Below the pieces are notes generated by a model, which was given only the letters and a program-made list of their open reading frames with translations, had not been told where the DNA came from and ran no database searches. The position numbers and the translations under genes were made by a program. This document shows positions 16,901 through 24,167 of a DNA stretch of 64,000 nucleotides, in pieces (the stretch's first letter is position 1; each line of letters opens with the position of its first letter). Source of the stretch: Streptomyces shenzhenensis (lineage in GTDB: Bacteria; Actinomycetota; Actinomycetes; Streptomycetales; Streptomycetaceae); contig NZ_JAJONF010000021.1 of NCBI RefSeq assembly GCF_021462265.1, positions 1-64,000 of the forward strand, given 5' to 3'.

Positions 16901-19828
16901 CCACAGCCCCCTGGTAGCCACCAGGAATCCACCGCCCTGCTGCGGGTCGGTGAACTCGGCAGCAGCGCGGCCGTTGCCCAGGGCGAGCGCGCTGACCACA
17001 GGGGCGGTGACAGCGCGGGAACGCAACTCCCGTTCCAGCAGGTCGCCGATACCCGCGGCGGTGGCGCGGGCAGTGGTGAGCACCATGGCGCCGCCGTCGT
17101 ACCCGGCCCCGTCCGGCCGCAGCCGTGTCATCTCCTCTGCATAGCCGCCGAGTTGGTGGGCCACCGTGCGCATGGCGCCTTCTTCATGCTCTGCCCAGGA
17201 CGGGAAGTCGGTGAAGCAGATCAGCTCGGCCTGGCGTGCCAGATCGAACGGGGAGGGCAACGCGAGCGCCGGGAGCTCCTCGGGCAGCCCGAGACGTCCC
17301 CGTACGAAGGTCCACTGACCGCCAACCCGCAGTGTCGCGGAGACGTAATGGACGCGGGCGAAGGACGAAAGGTAGCGGCGCCATTCGGGGACGTCCGGCA
17401 GGTCTATGGGGCTGGAAGCGATGCGGAACCGGTAGGTGCGCAGACCAGCTTGCAGCTCGGCCAACTCCTCGAGATACACCACGCGCGACGGCGTCGCATC
17501 GGCTTCCATTTCGTCGAGCGTGGCGGCGGGGCTCAGCAGGGTGTCGATGTCGCTGGTGAGGCTGTCGAGGGCCGCCGCGCTGTCGTCGGCATGGCGAGCG
17601 AGACTCAGGATTCGCTCCTGTACGAGGACATCGAGACTGGTGGCGTGCTCGGCGGCGTACCGGCCGATCGCGGCGGCGATCGCGCTGAGGGCCCGCGAAA
17701 CCTTGACGAGTAGCCGCTGGATCTGGCGCACTTCCTGGCTGCCGGAGGTGCCCGCATACGGGCTGGCGAGCGTGGCGTTTCGGCTGCCGACACGTACCCC
17801 TACGCCCTTGGCCCGGGCGTCGAAGGCGCGCGCGGCGAGGCGAGGTAGCCGCTCGTCATCGAACAACTCCTCCAGTTCGCCGACCGCGCTCGCGGCTCGA
17901 TTGCGGGCGCCTCCCGCACGCGCGTCGGCGAGCCAGGTCTGGCACTCAGCCAGCAGGTTTTCCAAGTCTCGATAGTCGGCTGCGACGGTGAGCGCGGAAG
18001 TGGCCGCGTTCTCAAGCTCGTGGGCTTCGTCGATAACGAGCAGCATGTCAGGGCCGAGGGCGCGCAGATCATCGAGATGGGAGAGGGCGAGCGCGTGGTT
18101 GGCGAGGATGAGACGGTGTCCGGCGATGGCCTCGCGCACGGTGTCGGTGTGGGGAGCGAGCGGGGTGTCGGCTCCCTGCTGGTAGTCGCCGTCGCGCTGG
18201 GAGAGAGACTGCAACCACAGCGGCAGCGCCCGCCCGGCGTAGTCGGAGAAGAAAGCCGGCAGGTCCACGGGGTCGACAGACCGGGCGGTCCACGACTGTA
18301 GTGCCTCGCTGCTGGCCCGCAGCCGCAGCAGCAGGTAGACGGTGAGCTCGCGGAACTGCGGCACCTCCACGAAGCGTGCGCGGCCGCGGAGTTGCGTCCG
18401 GGCCTTGGTGGCATCGGCGAGCAGAGCGGTAAGTCTGGCCAGCGAGAGTCGGTTGGTCTGGCCCTTGACCAGGTCGGCGACGTCGAGGATGCCGGGTAGA
18501 GCACGTTCGAGGTCTTTGAGATCCCGGGCCATCTGGCTTTGTAGTTGCTTGGTGAAGGTGGCGATGACGGCGGTTCGACCTGGTGCGTCGGCCAGCCAGT
18601 CGAGGGCAGCGGCGAGCACCGCATAGCTTTTGCCCGTGCCCGTGGGCGCCTCCAGTAGTCCGGAAGTGCCTTGGTCGGACCACGTATGCAAGGCGGTGGC
18701 CATGTGTTGCTGAGCGGGCCGGGGCTCTGCATTGATACCGTGCACTTCGGTGGCGAGCGCAGCAGGGTCCACTCTTCCGTCCGCGCCGCGCAGCCTGTCG
18801 GGGACTGTCACGGCAGCCCGTCCATGCTGTGTTCCGCCAGCCTCGCGCCGTGGCTGTTGCTGCCTCAGCTCACTGCTCAAGAGCCGCGCCACGCGCTGCT
18901 CATCCCACCCCTCGGCTTCGCGTTGCGAGCTATCCGCGCACGCGGAGAGTTCAAGCAGCAGCCGCCAGCCGAACGAGTCGGGGCAGACGTCGGCCATGAG
19001 CCGCCTCAGCTCCGTTTCCCAATGAGCTACTTCGTCAGATGCCCGCACCAGCAACCGGACCAACAGTTCGACGTCGTCAGAGGCGCAGTGGGCTCGCAGA
19101 TTTGACCTGGGGATGCCTTCGGACTCAGCGAGCGCGTGGAGCCGGTGGGAGCTTGCTGTCGGCCAGACTGCGTGCGCGAGATAGAGCGCGTCGACAGGGG
19201 CGCATCCAGCAAGCGGGTCAGCACATCCGGCTTGCGCGGCGGCTTCTCGCACCACCGGAAAATCCAGCCCGGTGCCGTTGTAGGCGACGACAATATCCGC
19301 GCCGGAGGTCTGCGCGGCAAGCTCCGTCCACGCTCGCTCGGGATCCAGACCTTCCGTTTGGACCCGCTGACGCACGGCCACGTCGCGGATGTCGTTTTCA
19401 CCATGGGGGAGACGCAGGTACCGCTCCCATACCGGCACTGCCGTGTTCCACTCCCGGTCTGTCCCGAAGCGCATGGCCGCCACCTGGTACACGTGTCGTT
19501 CCAGATATGGCTCCTTGGGTACGGTCCGTACGACACTCTCCAGATCGATCGCGACGGCCCGCAGCCCACGTCGCTCAGGCGCCCCACTCGCCGTCGGCAC
19601 GATCGGCGCGGCAGACGCGCCCGGCGTGGTGAGGCGCCCATCGGTTTCCTCGAGCAGTCCGGCCGCCACCGCTTGCGCGATGAGTTTGGCCAACCGGACC
19701 TCGGGCAGTCCCGCGTACCGACCGCGTGCTGCTGCGGTCAGTTCCTCACGCCCGACTCCTCCCGGAGACTCTCGCACCAACTCCACGATCTTTCGGACCG
19801 CTCCCGGAACCCGCTGATCCCCACCCAT
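13913..19828 (-). CDS. Fusion of winged helix, DEDD exonuclease, DinG-type helicase and RecQ-type helicase
   Basis: 1971 aa from ATG 19828, chosen because GGGGGAGG lies 5 bases upstream. A start 12 codons earlier has no such site. Order: a winged-helix-like region (about 1-70); a DnaQ/DEDDh exonuclease with AIDLES (Asp95, Glu97), VVAYNGTGLDFPVV and a final HCASDDVELL block; an XPD/DinG-like helicase with Walker A APTGTGKSYAV (Lys400) and DEAH about 600; a second helicase of RecQ type with LLPTGFGKSYTF (Lys1218), VDEAH about 1323 and QIGRAGRD; and then a Cys cluster (YFGVPEVPDDCC ... CRCSAC) like the RecQ zinc domain. It should unwind and degrade DNA. DnaQ-DinG fusions are known in Firmicutes. 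Adding RecQ in one chain is unusual. It is the first gene of a three-gene operon. Confidence 0.82.
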   Translation of the reverse strand: MGGDQRVPGAVRKIVELVRESPGGVGREELTAAARGRYAGLPEVRLAKLIAQAVAAGLLEETDGRLTTPGASAAPIVPTASGAPERRGLRAVAIDLESVVRTVPKEPYLERHVYQVAAMRFGTDREWNTAVPVWERYLRLPHGENDIRDVAVRQRVQTEGLDPERAWTELAAQTSGADIVVAYNGTGLDFPVVREAAAQAGCADPLAGCAPVDALYLAHAVWPTASSHRLHALAESEGIPRSNLRAHCASDDVELLVRLLVRASDEVAHWETELRRLMADVCPDSFGWRLLLELSACADSSQREAEGWDEQRVARLLSSELRQQQPRREAGGTQHGRAAVTVPDRLRGADGRVDPAALATEVHGINAEPRPAQQHMATALHTWSDQGTSGLLEAPTGTGKSYAVLAAALDWLADAPGRTAVIATFTKQLQSQMARDLKDLERALPGILDVADLVKGQTNRLSLARLTALLADATKARTQLRGRARFVEVPQFRELTVYLLLRLRASSEALQSWTARSVDPVDLPAFFSDYAGRALPLWLQSLSQRDGDYQQGADTPLAPHTDTVREAIAGHRLILANHALALSHLDDLRALGPDMLLVIDEAHELENAATSALTVAADYRDLENLLAECQTWLADARAGGARNRAASAVGELEELFDDERLPRLAARAFDARAKGVGVRVGSRNATLASPYAGTSGSQEVRQIQRLLVKVSRALSAIAAAIGRYAAEHATSLDVLVQERILSLARHADDSAAALDSLTSDIDTLLSPAATLDEMEADATPSRVVYLEELAELQAGLRTYRFRIASSPIDLPDVPEWRRYLSSFARVHYVSATLRVGGQWTFVRGRLGLPEELPALALPSPFDLARQAELICFTDFPSWAEHEEGAMRTVAHQLGGYAEEMTRLRPDGAGYDGGAMVLTTARATAAGIGDLLERELRSRAVTAPVVSALALGNGRAAAEFTDPQQGGGFLVATRGLWQGVDVADEERLRLVWINKLPFAPFAAPIIEARRAAARQRAEDAGHPDPDGAATEGYYLPLAALQLRQAVGRLIRSDRHRGVVILSDRKLGGHTSLRRVYRRAFLGSLDAGLLRPDPTTGETGGGNVVTMADGWRRIWEFMARAGLLDHGRAAELCADDALERHTVLPHTRRIRELALTQDEAERLRVEGRLGEVVLKRAAEIGGLLRFSDEPVMLKAAQQRVIGAVAEGSNALALLPTGFGKSYTFQLPALVLPGTTLVISPLVALMHDQALELNRSIGGAVRALISPLRESSSRAGKTEVADQLLGRQDHGIRMVYVSPERLCQRRFRELVRKAVAAGQVTRIAVDEAHTMIQWEDFRPSMQRVARFLTELREEYGLPVTAVTATANHSVHAALREHLFEMAPEPPTAGSEQEHTESTWPQARGGLVTVRENPIRPELAIFRRSLNQPGPGGVVGLAERVVDALDGHAILYCLTVKEVNALYTHLREYVGDTGVRLLRFHGRLTEAEKAAVMTEFREAPKQGEEGFAPVVTVATSAFGLGVNRPDIRTVFCVSPPTDLAALYQQIGRAGRDAAGQGRQGEGPVNVTLALATSRGLRTVQFMTGQDLPAPLLRRMGQAVLSSWSGSIDPAELAEALMAEDAAAGLLDDSELRSSHTEDRYRTGIMRAFGALADLGAITDLGDYPPLCTVKAGDAQPPEEGHGATRSPSHDGTLEQPIIEAVLSRPDHARLRVHALDAHLAEHVNGYRDIAHGPAGTWEILADLHDRGLLDVSAAPSRRYVTGLSVHHRQLPGGFLPLLTRRTSRAAGELTLLKDFFEDTTTCAQRKFADYFGVPEVPDDCCAGARCRCSACWATTDWPIGERRPAVAQAFESAAQRNGGGADEALRTQRLDAQVYRLIRLMPRGLHPRTLWHAVRGDEASYHPMNKRLIPLPRALRDSRHFGGRIGLLYAEVEKSLQRLAETGAVNVTDDGRWHATRTPEGAAPAPRLRNEGEKA

Positions 19829-19943
19829 GATCGCCTCCCCCACCGCACGGTCTCCCCACCTCACAGACAGCGAGCACCGGAATATGCCTTTGACCTTTGA
19901 CAGGAGACGATCTCCATGTCAGCGTCACAGTCCACACACTGGA

Positions 19944-19972
19944 AGCATAGCCAGATAAGACCGAAAGTGAAA
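19944..19972 (-). promoter_or_regulatory. Candidate sigma-70-type promoter of the helicase operon
   Basis: Read on the minus strand: TTTCAC, 17-bp spacer, TATGCT, about 115 bp upstream of the helicase start and within an AT-richer pocket. It matches only part of the consensus, so it is tentative. Confidence 0.35.
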
Positions 19973-20098
19973 GCATCGTCAAATCATTTCCGTGTCAAGA
20001 GGTCAGCTTCTTGAGGGTCGTTGCATTCGGACCGCTGCGGATCCGAACTCATCGCGAGCAGGCTGGCTTCGGCCGATGCCGCTTCTGGAGGACCTGGG

Positions 20099-21685
20099 TC
20101 AGGAAGCCGAACCGTCGAGGCCGAGGCGGATCACGGCGAGAGCCTCGGCGATCTCGACGGTCATCTCGTCGTCGGGGCCGAACACCATGCACATGTCCTC
20201 GTGGAGCGGTTCGAGGACCTGCCGGGCTTCGACGGCCCGGCCCTGGGCGAGCAGCAGCATCCCGATGTTGTGCCGCAGCTCCACGGCTTCCTCGCTCACA
20301 TCGCTGTCGACGGCCCGCACGACGTTCAGCACGCCCTGGAGCGCGGCGAGCGCGTCGGTGACCTGGCCGAGCTCGGCGCGGCAACGGGCAGCCTGGGCAC
20401 GGCAGGCGCGGGCCTGCTCGCCGGTGGGTCCGGCGATGCGGGCGTACGCGTCGGCGAGGGCATCGAACTCGGGCAGGGCGGCCCGGTAGTCGCCGCCGAG
20501 GAGGCGGATCGCTGCTCGCTGGCGGCGCAGCGCCAGGACCTGCTTGCTTTCGGAGCCGAGGGCTTGGGCCGCGGGTTCGATGACCTCGCCGAGTACCTCG
20601 GCGGCCTGCGCGAACCGCTCCTCCTCCAGCAGGGCGTCGGAGTGGGCGTACGCCGCCTTGATGTCCTCGCGCAACTGGGCAGGGACGGGCACCGGCTGGG
20701 CCCCTGGGAGGACGGCTGTCGGCGCCGAACCGCCGGGGGCGGGGGCCTGGGCTCGGGCGCGAGGCGCGAAAGGGTGGCGGAACACGCCCGTCGGGTCTGG
20801 TGCGCCGGCCGGCCCGACATCGGCCGTGCCAGGCTCCTGGCCCGGCGGCGGGAGGAACGGCAGCAGCCGTGCGTACACCTCCTGCGTGTCGGCGGGCCGT
20901 GCCTCGGGCGCCTTGCGCAAGAGGTGTAGGACCAGCTCCTCCAGCGCCTCGGGGACGTCGGGCCGCAGCTGTCGCAGCGGGGTGGGGGCGGCGTTGACGT
21001 GCTGGTACATCAGCAGGTACTCGTTCTCGGCCTCGAACACGACGTGCCCGCTGAGGAGTTCGTGCAGCACGCAGCCCAGCGCGTAGAGGTCGGTCTGCGG
21101 GGTGATGCGTCCGCCGCGGACCTGCTCGGGCGACATGTACTGGTGGGTGCCGATGGGGCTGCCGGTGGCGGTCAGTTTGGTGACGTCGGTGCGCAGGATC
21201 GCCGCGATGCCGAAGTCGAGGACCTTCACGGTGCCGTCGCGTGCGACGAGGATGTTGCCCGGCTTGAGGTCCCGGTGGATGACCGGCACGTCGTGCGCGT
21301 ACGACAGCACGGTCGCGACCTGCGCGGCGACGGCGGCCGCCCAGCTGACCGGCAGCGGCCGGCCGGGGTCGAGGTAGGCGGACAGCGGTACGCCGTCGAC
21401 GAGCTCCATCACCAGGAACAGCCGCTCGTACGACGCGTCGAGCACCGCGTCGTACACCTGCGGCACACCGGGGTGCTGGATGCGCGCGGTGATGCGGGCC
21501 TCGCGTCGGAAGCGTTTGGCGAACTCCTCGGCCAGCTGCGGGGAGGTGACCGACGCCTGCCGGATGAGCTTCACGGCGACGGGTCGGTCGAGCACGGCGT
21601 CGTAGCCGCGCCACACGTCGCCCATGCCGCCGTGGCTGAGCTCCTCCAGGAGTTCGTAACGGTCGGAGATCGCCTCCTGCGGCAC
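20099..21685 (-). CDS. Soluble Ser/Thr protein kinase with TPR-like tail
   Basis: 528 aa, GTG start. The Hanks-type kinase domain (about 1-265) shows a glycine loop SHGGMGDVW, the ATP-anchoring Lys39 in VAVKL, the catalytic HRDLKPGN and DFG (VLDFGIA), and MSPEQVRGG. All key residues are present, so it should be active. A Pro/Ala linker leads to a helical repeat region (about 340-510) with TPR-like pairs (LLEEERFAQAAEVLGEVIEP; LLLAQGRAVEARQVLEPL). It has no transmembrane segment or PASTA repeats, unlike housekeeping PknB. It lies 40 bp after the HATPase_c gene and upstream of the helicase operon in the same direction. Its substrates are unknown. A signalling role in the island is inferred. Confidence 0.85.
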   Translation of the reverse strand: MPQEAISDRYELLEELSHGGMGDVWRGYDAVLDRPVAVKLIRQASVTSPQLAEEFAKRFRREARITARIQHPGVPQVYDAVLDASYERLFLVMELVDGVPLSAYLDPGRPLPVSWAAAVAAQVATVLSYAHDVPVIHRDLKPGNILVARDGTVKVLDFGIAAILRTDVTKLTATGSPIGTHQYMSPEQVRGGRITPQTDLYALGCVLHELLSGHVVFEAENEYLLMYQHVNAAPTPLRQLRPDVPEALEELVLHLLRKAPEARPADTQEVYARLLPFLPPPGQEPGTADVGPAGAPDPTGVFRHPFAPRARAQAPAPGGSAPTAVLPGAQPVPVPAQLREDIKAAYAHSDALLEEERFAQAAEVLGEVIEPAAQALGSESKQVLALRRQRAAIRLLGGDYRAALPEFDALADAYARIAGPTGEQARACRAQAARCRAELGQVTDALAALQGVLNVVRAVDSDVSEEAVELRHNIGMLLLAQGRAVEARQVLEPLHEDMCMVFGPDDEMTVEIAEALAVIRLGLDGSAS

Positions 21686-21725
21686 CTTGCCCCCGGTGTG
21701 CGTGATGAACAGTCACGGTCAGGGG

Positions 21726-22256
21726 TCAAGTGTGACTGCCGCGTCGATCCGCCGTCCAGCGGTCGTGGCGCGCCAGGGGCTCGGGCGCGGCGGCCGGTCG
21801 GCCTTCCGCAGGCAGGACGTACTCGGCCCAGACCGTCTTGCCGGGGCCGCCGGGGCGCGGGCGCCAGTCCCAGCGGTCGGCGAGGTGCTCCACCAGGAGC
21901 AGGCCGCGGCCCGTGTCGCGGAGGTCCGTGGGCGTCGCCACGACCGGTACGCCTTCGGTACGGGTGTCGGTGACCTCGATCCGTACGGTCGTGTTGTCGC
22001 AGGCCAACGCGAGGTGGAAGTCGCGGCCGGGGACCCGGCCGTGCCGGACGGCGTTGGCGGCGAGCTCGGCGACGATCAGCGTCAGCGCGTGGTGCGTGTC
22101 GCAGTCGTAGGGGATGCCCCACGCGTCGAGCCGCTGCCCGGCAAGGCGCCGGGCGAGCCGCGCGCCGCGTGGGGTGGAGCTGAACCGCATCGCGAAGTGG
22201 CCTGTGGGGCTGGTGGGCCGGGGGACGCGGTCGGGGGGAGCGGTCTCGCTGGTCAT
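21726..22256 (-). CDS. HATPase_c ATP-binding regulator (anti-sigma-factor-like)
   Basis: 176 aa. An N box (LTLIVAELAANAVRHG) and a G1 box (DLRDTGRGLLLVEHLADRW) of the GHKL ATPase fold are visible. This family is abundant in Streptomyces and is usually encoded divergently from an XRE-DUF5753/DUF397 pair, which fits the HTH relic on the other side of its promoter (22376-22515). The first codons and upstream region are duplicated at 27387-27475. It probably acts as a kinase or anti-sigma-like regulator in the cytosol. The target is unknown. Confidence 0.8.
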   Translation of the reverse strand: MTSETAPPDRVPRPTSPTGHFAMRFSSTPRGARLARRLAGQRLDAWGIPYDCDTHHALTLIVAELAANAVRHGRVPGRDFHLALACDNTTVRIEVTDTRTEGVPVVATPTDLRDTGRGLLLVEHLADRWDWRPRPGGPGKTVWAEYVLPAEGRPAAAPEPLARHDRWTADRRGSHT

Positions 22257-22259
22257 GCC
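22171..22259. repeat. 89-bp repeat, copy 1 (start of HATPase_c gene)
   Basis: Matches 27387-27475 at 85 of 89 positions by eye. Here it is part of the intact HATPase_c gene. The second copy is a gene-head relic. The similarity continues more weakly into the divergent HTH genes on the right of each copy. Confidence 0.85.
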
Positions 22260-22375
22260 TCAACCCTCCCGGCGACCGCGTAACGCGACTACTGGTGACT
22301 CGCCGTCAGCCTCCGGTTGTGCGTGCTGGCGTGAGGTCTGTACGAGGCAGGCCGAGCGGCGCCGCTCGGCCTACG

Positions 22376-22515
22376 GCATGGCGAGGGGGAAGCGCCGGGC
22401 CCAGGCCGGAGAACCAGCCCGGATCGGGCCTGGGCGCGGTGCTGGGGCGGCTGTTGAAGCTGCCGCGGATCAGAGCGGGCCTTGCGCGGGCCGAGTTCGG
22501 CACGGGCCTCGAAAC
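22376..22515 (+). pseudogene. Head of an XRE/DUF5753 regulator gene, degenerate
   Basis: The DNA from GGCATGGCGAGGGGGAAGCG aligns with the first ~150 bp of the intact XRE gene at 27625 (shared CGGCTGTTGAAGCTGC-like and GCCGAGTTCGG segments), but the frame is broken and the similarity ends near 22515. This is the counterpart lost in copy 1 of the duplicated HATPase_c / XRE divergent pair. The rest of 22257-22609 holds no other gene that I can support. Confidence 0.6.
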
Positions 22516-22609
22516 GCGGAGAGATTTGGGCTGGAGCAAGGGTGGTTGCGCCGCAACCCTGGGTAGGTCGAAGTGAGCTGACCGCGAAGCACGCAGTCGA
22601 GGGGCGACC

Positions 22610-23014
22610 TTGGATCCCGTATCCGTGGGAATGTTGGCAGCGATCGCAGGAGGAGCCGGGGGCGAGCTGGGCCGCCAGGCATGGGTCGCGCTCAGTGAAC
22701 TGGTGCGGAGACCGTCGAGTCGCCGAGCGGAAGCCCTGGCATCCGGGGAAGCCGAGTTGGTGGCGCTGCGTGAGGCGCCGGGCGAGCCGGCACTGGCACA
22801 GGCGTTGAGCGGTGTCCTTGTCGCGCGGGCGGCGGTCGACCCGGAGTTCTCCGCCGCGCTGGACGCGTGGCGTCGCCAGTGTCAGGCACTGTTCGAGGGG
22901 TCGGTGACCAACACGATCAGTGGCGGCACTCAGTACGGCCCTGTGGTCCAGGGCCGGGACTTCTCCGGCATCACCTTCAACAGTCCACCAGAGCCTCCCC
23001 GGCGGGAGAGCTGA
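22610..23014 (+). CDS. Small helical protein with RHIM-like (pseudo-palindrome) C-terminal motif
   Basis: 134 aa from TTG 22610, with GAGGGG 5 bases upstream. The N-terminus MDPVSVGMLAAIAGGAGGEL is hydrophobic and glycine-rich, followed by amphipathic helices. This form resembles the small 'Bell'/HeLo-like proteins proposed as membrane-acting effectors. The C-terminal motif at residues 101-123 (NTISGG ... PVVQGRDFSGITF) matches the RHIM-like motifs described for actinobacterial NLR systems. A matching motif begins the NB-ARC protein encoded 1.2 kb downstream. The motif similarity is seen directly. Effector function and amyloid templating are inference from that literature. Confidence 0.6.
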   Translation: MDPVSVGMLAAIAGGAGGELGRQAWVALSELVRRPSSRRAEALASGEAELVALREAPGEPALAQALSGVLVARAAVDPEFSAALDAWRRQCQALFEGSVTNTISGGTQYGPVVQGRDFSGITFNSPPEPPRRES

Positions 23015-23263
23015 CGGTCTCGTCGCCCCTACCGACCTGTGCAGACACGGCTAGGATGCCGCCCACGCTGGAGCTTGCGACCCAGGTACCCAGGTGATCC
23101 GGGCCGCTTGGACGATGTGGAGAGGTGGGCTCAGGATGCCCGCCCGTCTGCCGACCGCCCAGGGGTGGGTGCGCGGGTCGACGGGTTTTCTGATGCGTAC
23201 GCCTGGGCATGCCCGGTATCGTTGACGCCACCGTCAGTGATGGTGTGGATACTGGAGGAAACT

Positions 23264-23533
23264 GTGGCCCGCGCTTGGGAAGCCGATCCGTCTGCGTTAT
23301 TCGTCAAGCGCCTCGGTAAGTCGGCTGCGGAGCTGGGCAATTCGAAGGACGACGACGAATGCCCGGACATCTGGCAGCTGAGCAACGGTGATGTTGCCGT
23401 GATCGGCCGTGATCTCACCGCCCACTACCGGTCGTGTCTGCCGGCCGGGGTGAACCTGGGGCCGGAGGAGCGGTTGGTCGTCATCCCGGGCAACATGCTG
23501 AGTGCGGCGAAGGCGGACATTCCCGATGCTTGA
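23264..23533 (+). CDS. Small unrecognised protein (89 aa) coupled to DUF6879 gene
   Basis: GTG 23264 is chosen because GGAGGAAACT precedes it directly. Longer in-frame starts at 23039 lack such a site. The protein reads VARAWEADPSALFVKRLG and then WQLSNGDVAVIGRDLT ... GPEERLVVIPGNML. It is acidic and soluble and belongs to no family I can name, though such proteins often precede DUF6879 genes in Streptomyces. It overlaps the next gene by 8 bp. Confidence 0.7.
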   Translation: MARAWEADPSALFVKRLGKSAAELGNSKDDDECPDIWQLSNGDVAVIGRDLTAHYRSCLPAGVNLGPEERLVVIPGNMLSAAKADIPDA

Positions 23534-24149
23534 TCTCCTCACCCCCGAGCTCCCGGACGAGCTGGGTGAGCGGCTCACACGTGAGGACTACAAGCGGGAC
23601 TTCCGCGAGCGGCGGGCGGCGATCCGCGATGGGGAGTCCTGGAAACTCGAGCGGTTGCAGCACTTCGAGGAGACCGGCGACGACAGCCGCGAGGCGCTCC
23701 GGCAGGGCGACTGGCCGGCCGTGTTGCGGCTGTTCGAGGCTGAGCGTGATGCGCTGGTTCGGCGGGCACGGAACGAAATGTCGCGGGGCGCGGTCTTCCA
23801 TCGCATTCGGGTGGTCGAGGAGCCGCTGACGCCGTACGTGCAGTGGGAGTTGCACTGGCTCCGGCTGAGTGCGGAGTGCGGGCTTTCCGTTCGCGTTCTG
23901 CCTGCACCCGCGATCGCTGCGGCCGAGGGCGATGCGCTGCTGCCGGAGTTGAATCTCCTGGACAGCCGGGTTCTCTACCGTGTGCTGTACACCGAGGCCG
24001 GCCGGCCGGACGGCGCGGTCCGCTTCACCGATCCCGGCACGGTGGAGAACTGGGCGGAGTATCTCCGGGAGCTGTACACGGCTGCCGAGGACGTCCAGCC
24101 GTACTTCGACCGCGCCGTGGCCGATCTGCCTCCGCCGCCCGCGGCCTGA
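23526..24149 (+). CDS. DUF6879 family protein
   Basis: 207 aa from ATG 23526, overlapping the previous stop codon (ATGCTTGA). Family-typical blocks are LTREDYKRDFRERRAAIRDG, WKLERLQHFEETGD, SRGAVFHRIRVVEEPLTPY and YVQWELHWLRLSAECG. The function of DUF6879 is unknown. It is widespread in Streptomyces beside HTH or NB-ARC genes. The next gene starts 18 bp downstream, so 23264-26570 is one operon. Confidence 0.75.
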   Translation: MLDLLTPELPDELGERLTREDYKRDFRERRAAIRDGESWKLERLQHFEETGDDSREALRQGDWPAVLRLFEAERDALVRRARNEMSRGAVFHRIRVVEEPLTPYVQWELHWLRLSAECGLSVRVLPAPAIAAAEGDALLPELNLLDSRVLYRVLYTEAGRPDGAVRFTDPGTVENWAEYLRELYTAAEDVQPYFDRAVADLPPPPAA

Positions 24150-24167
24150 TGAAACGCGTCGATCGAC

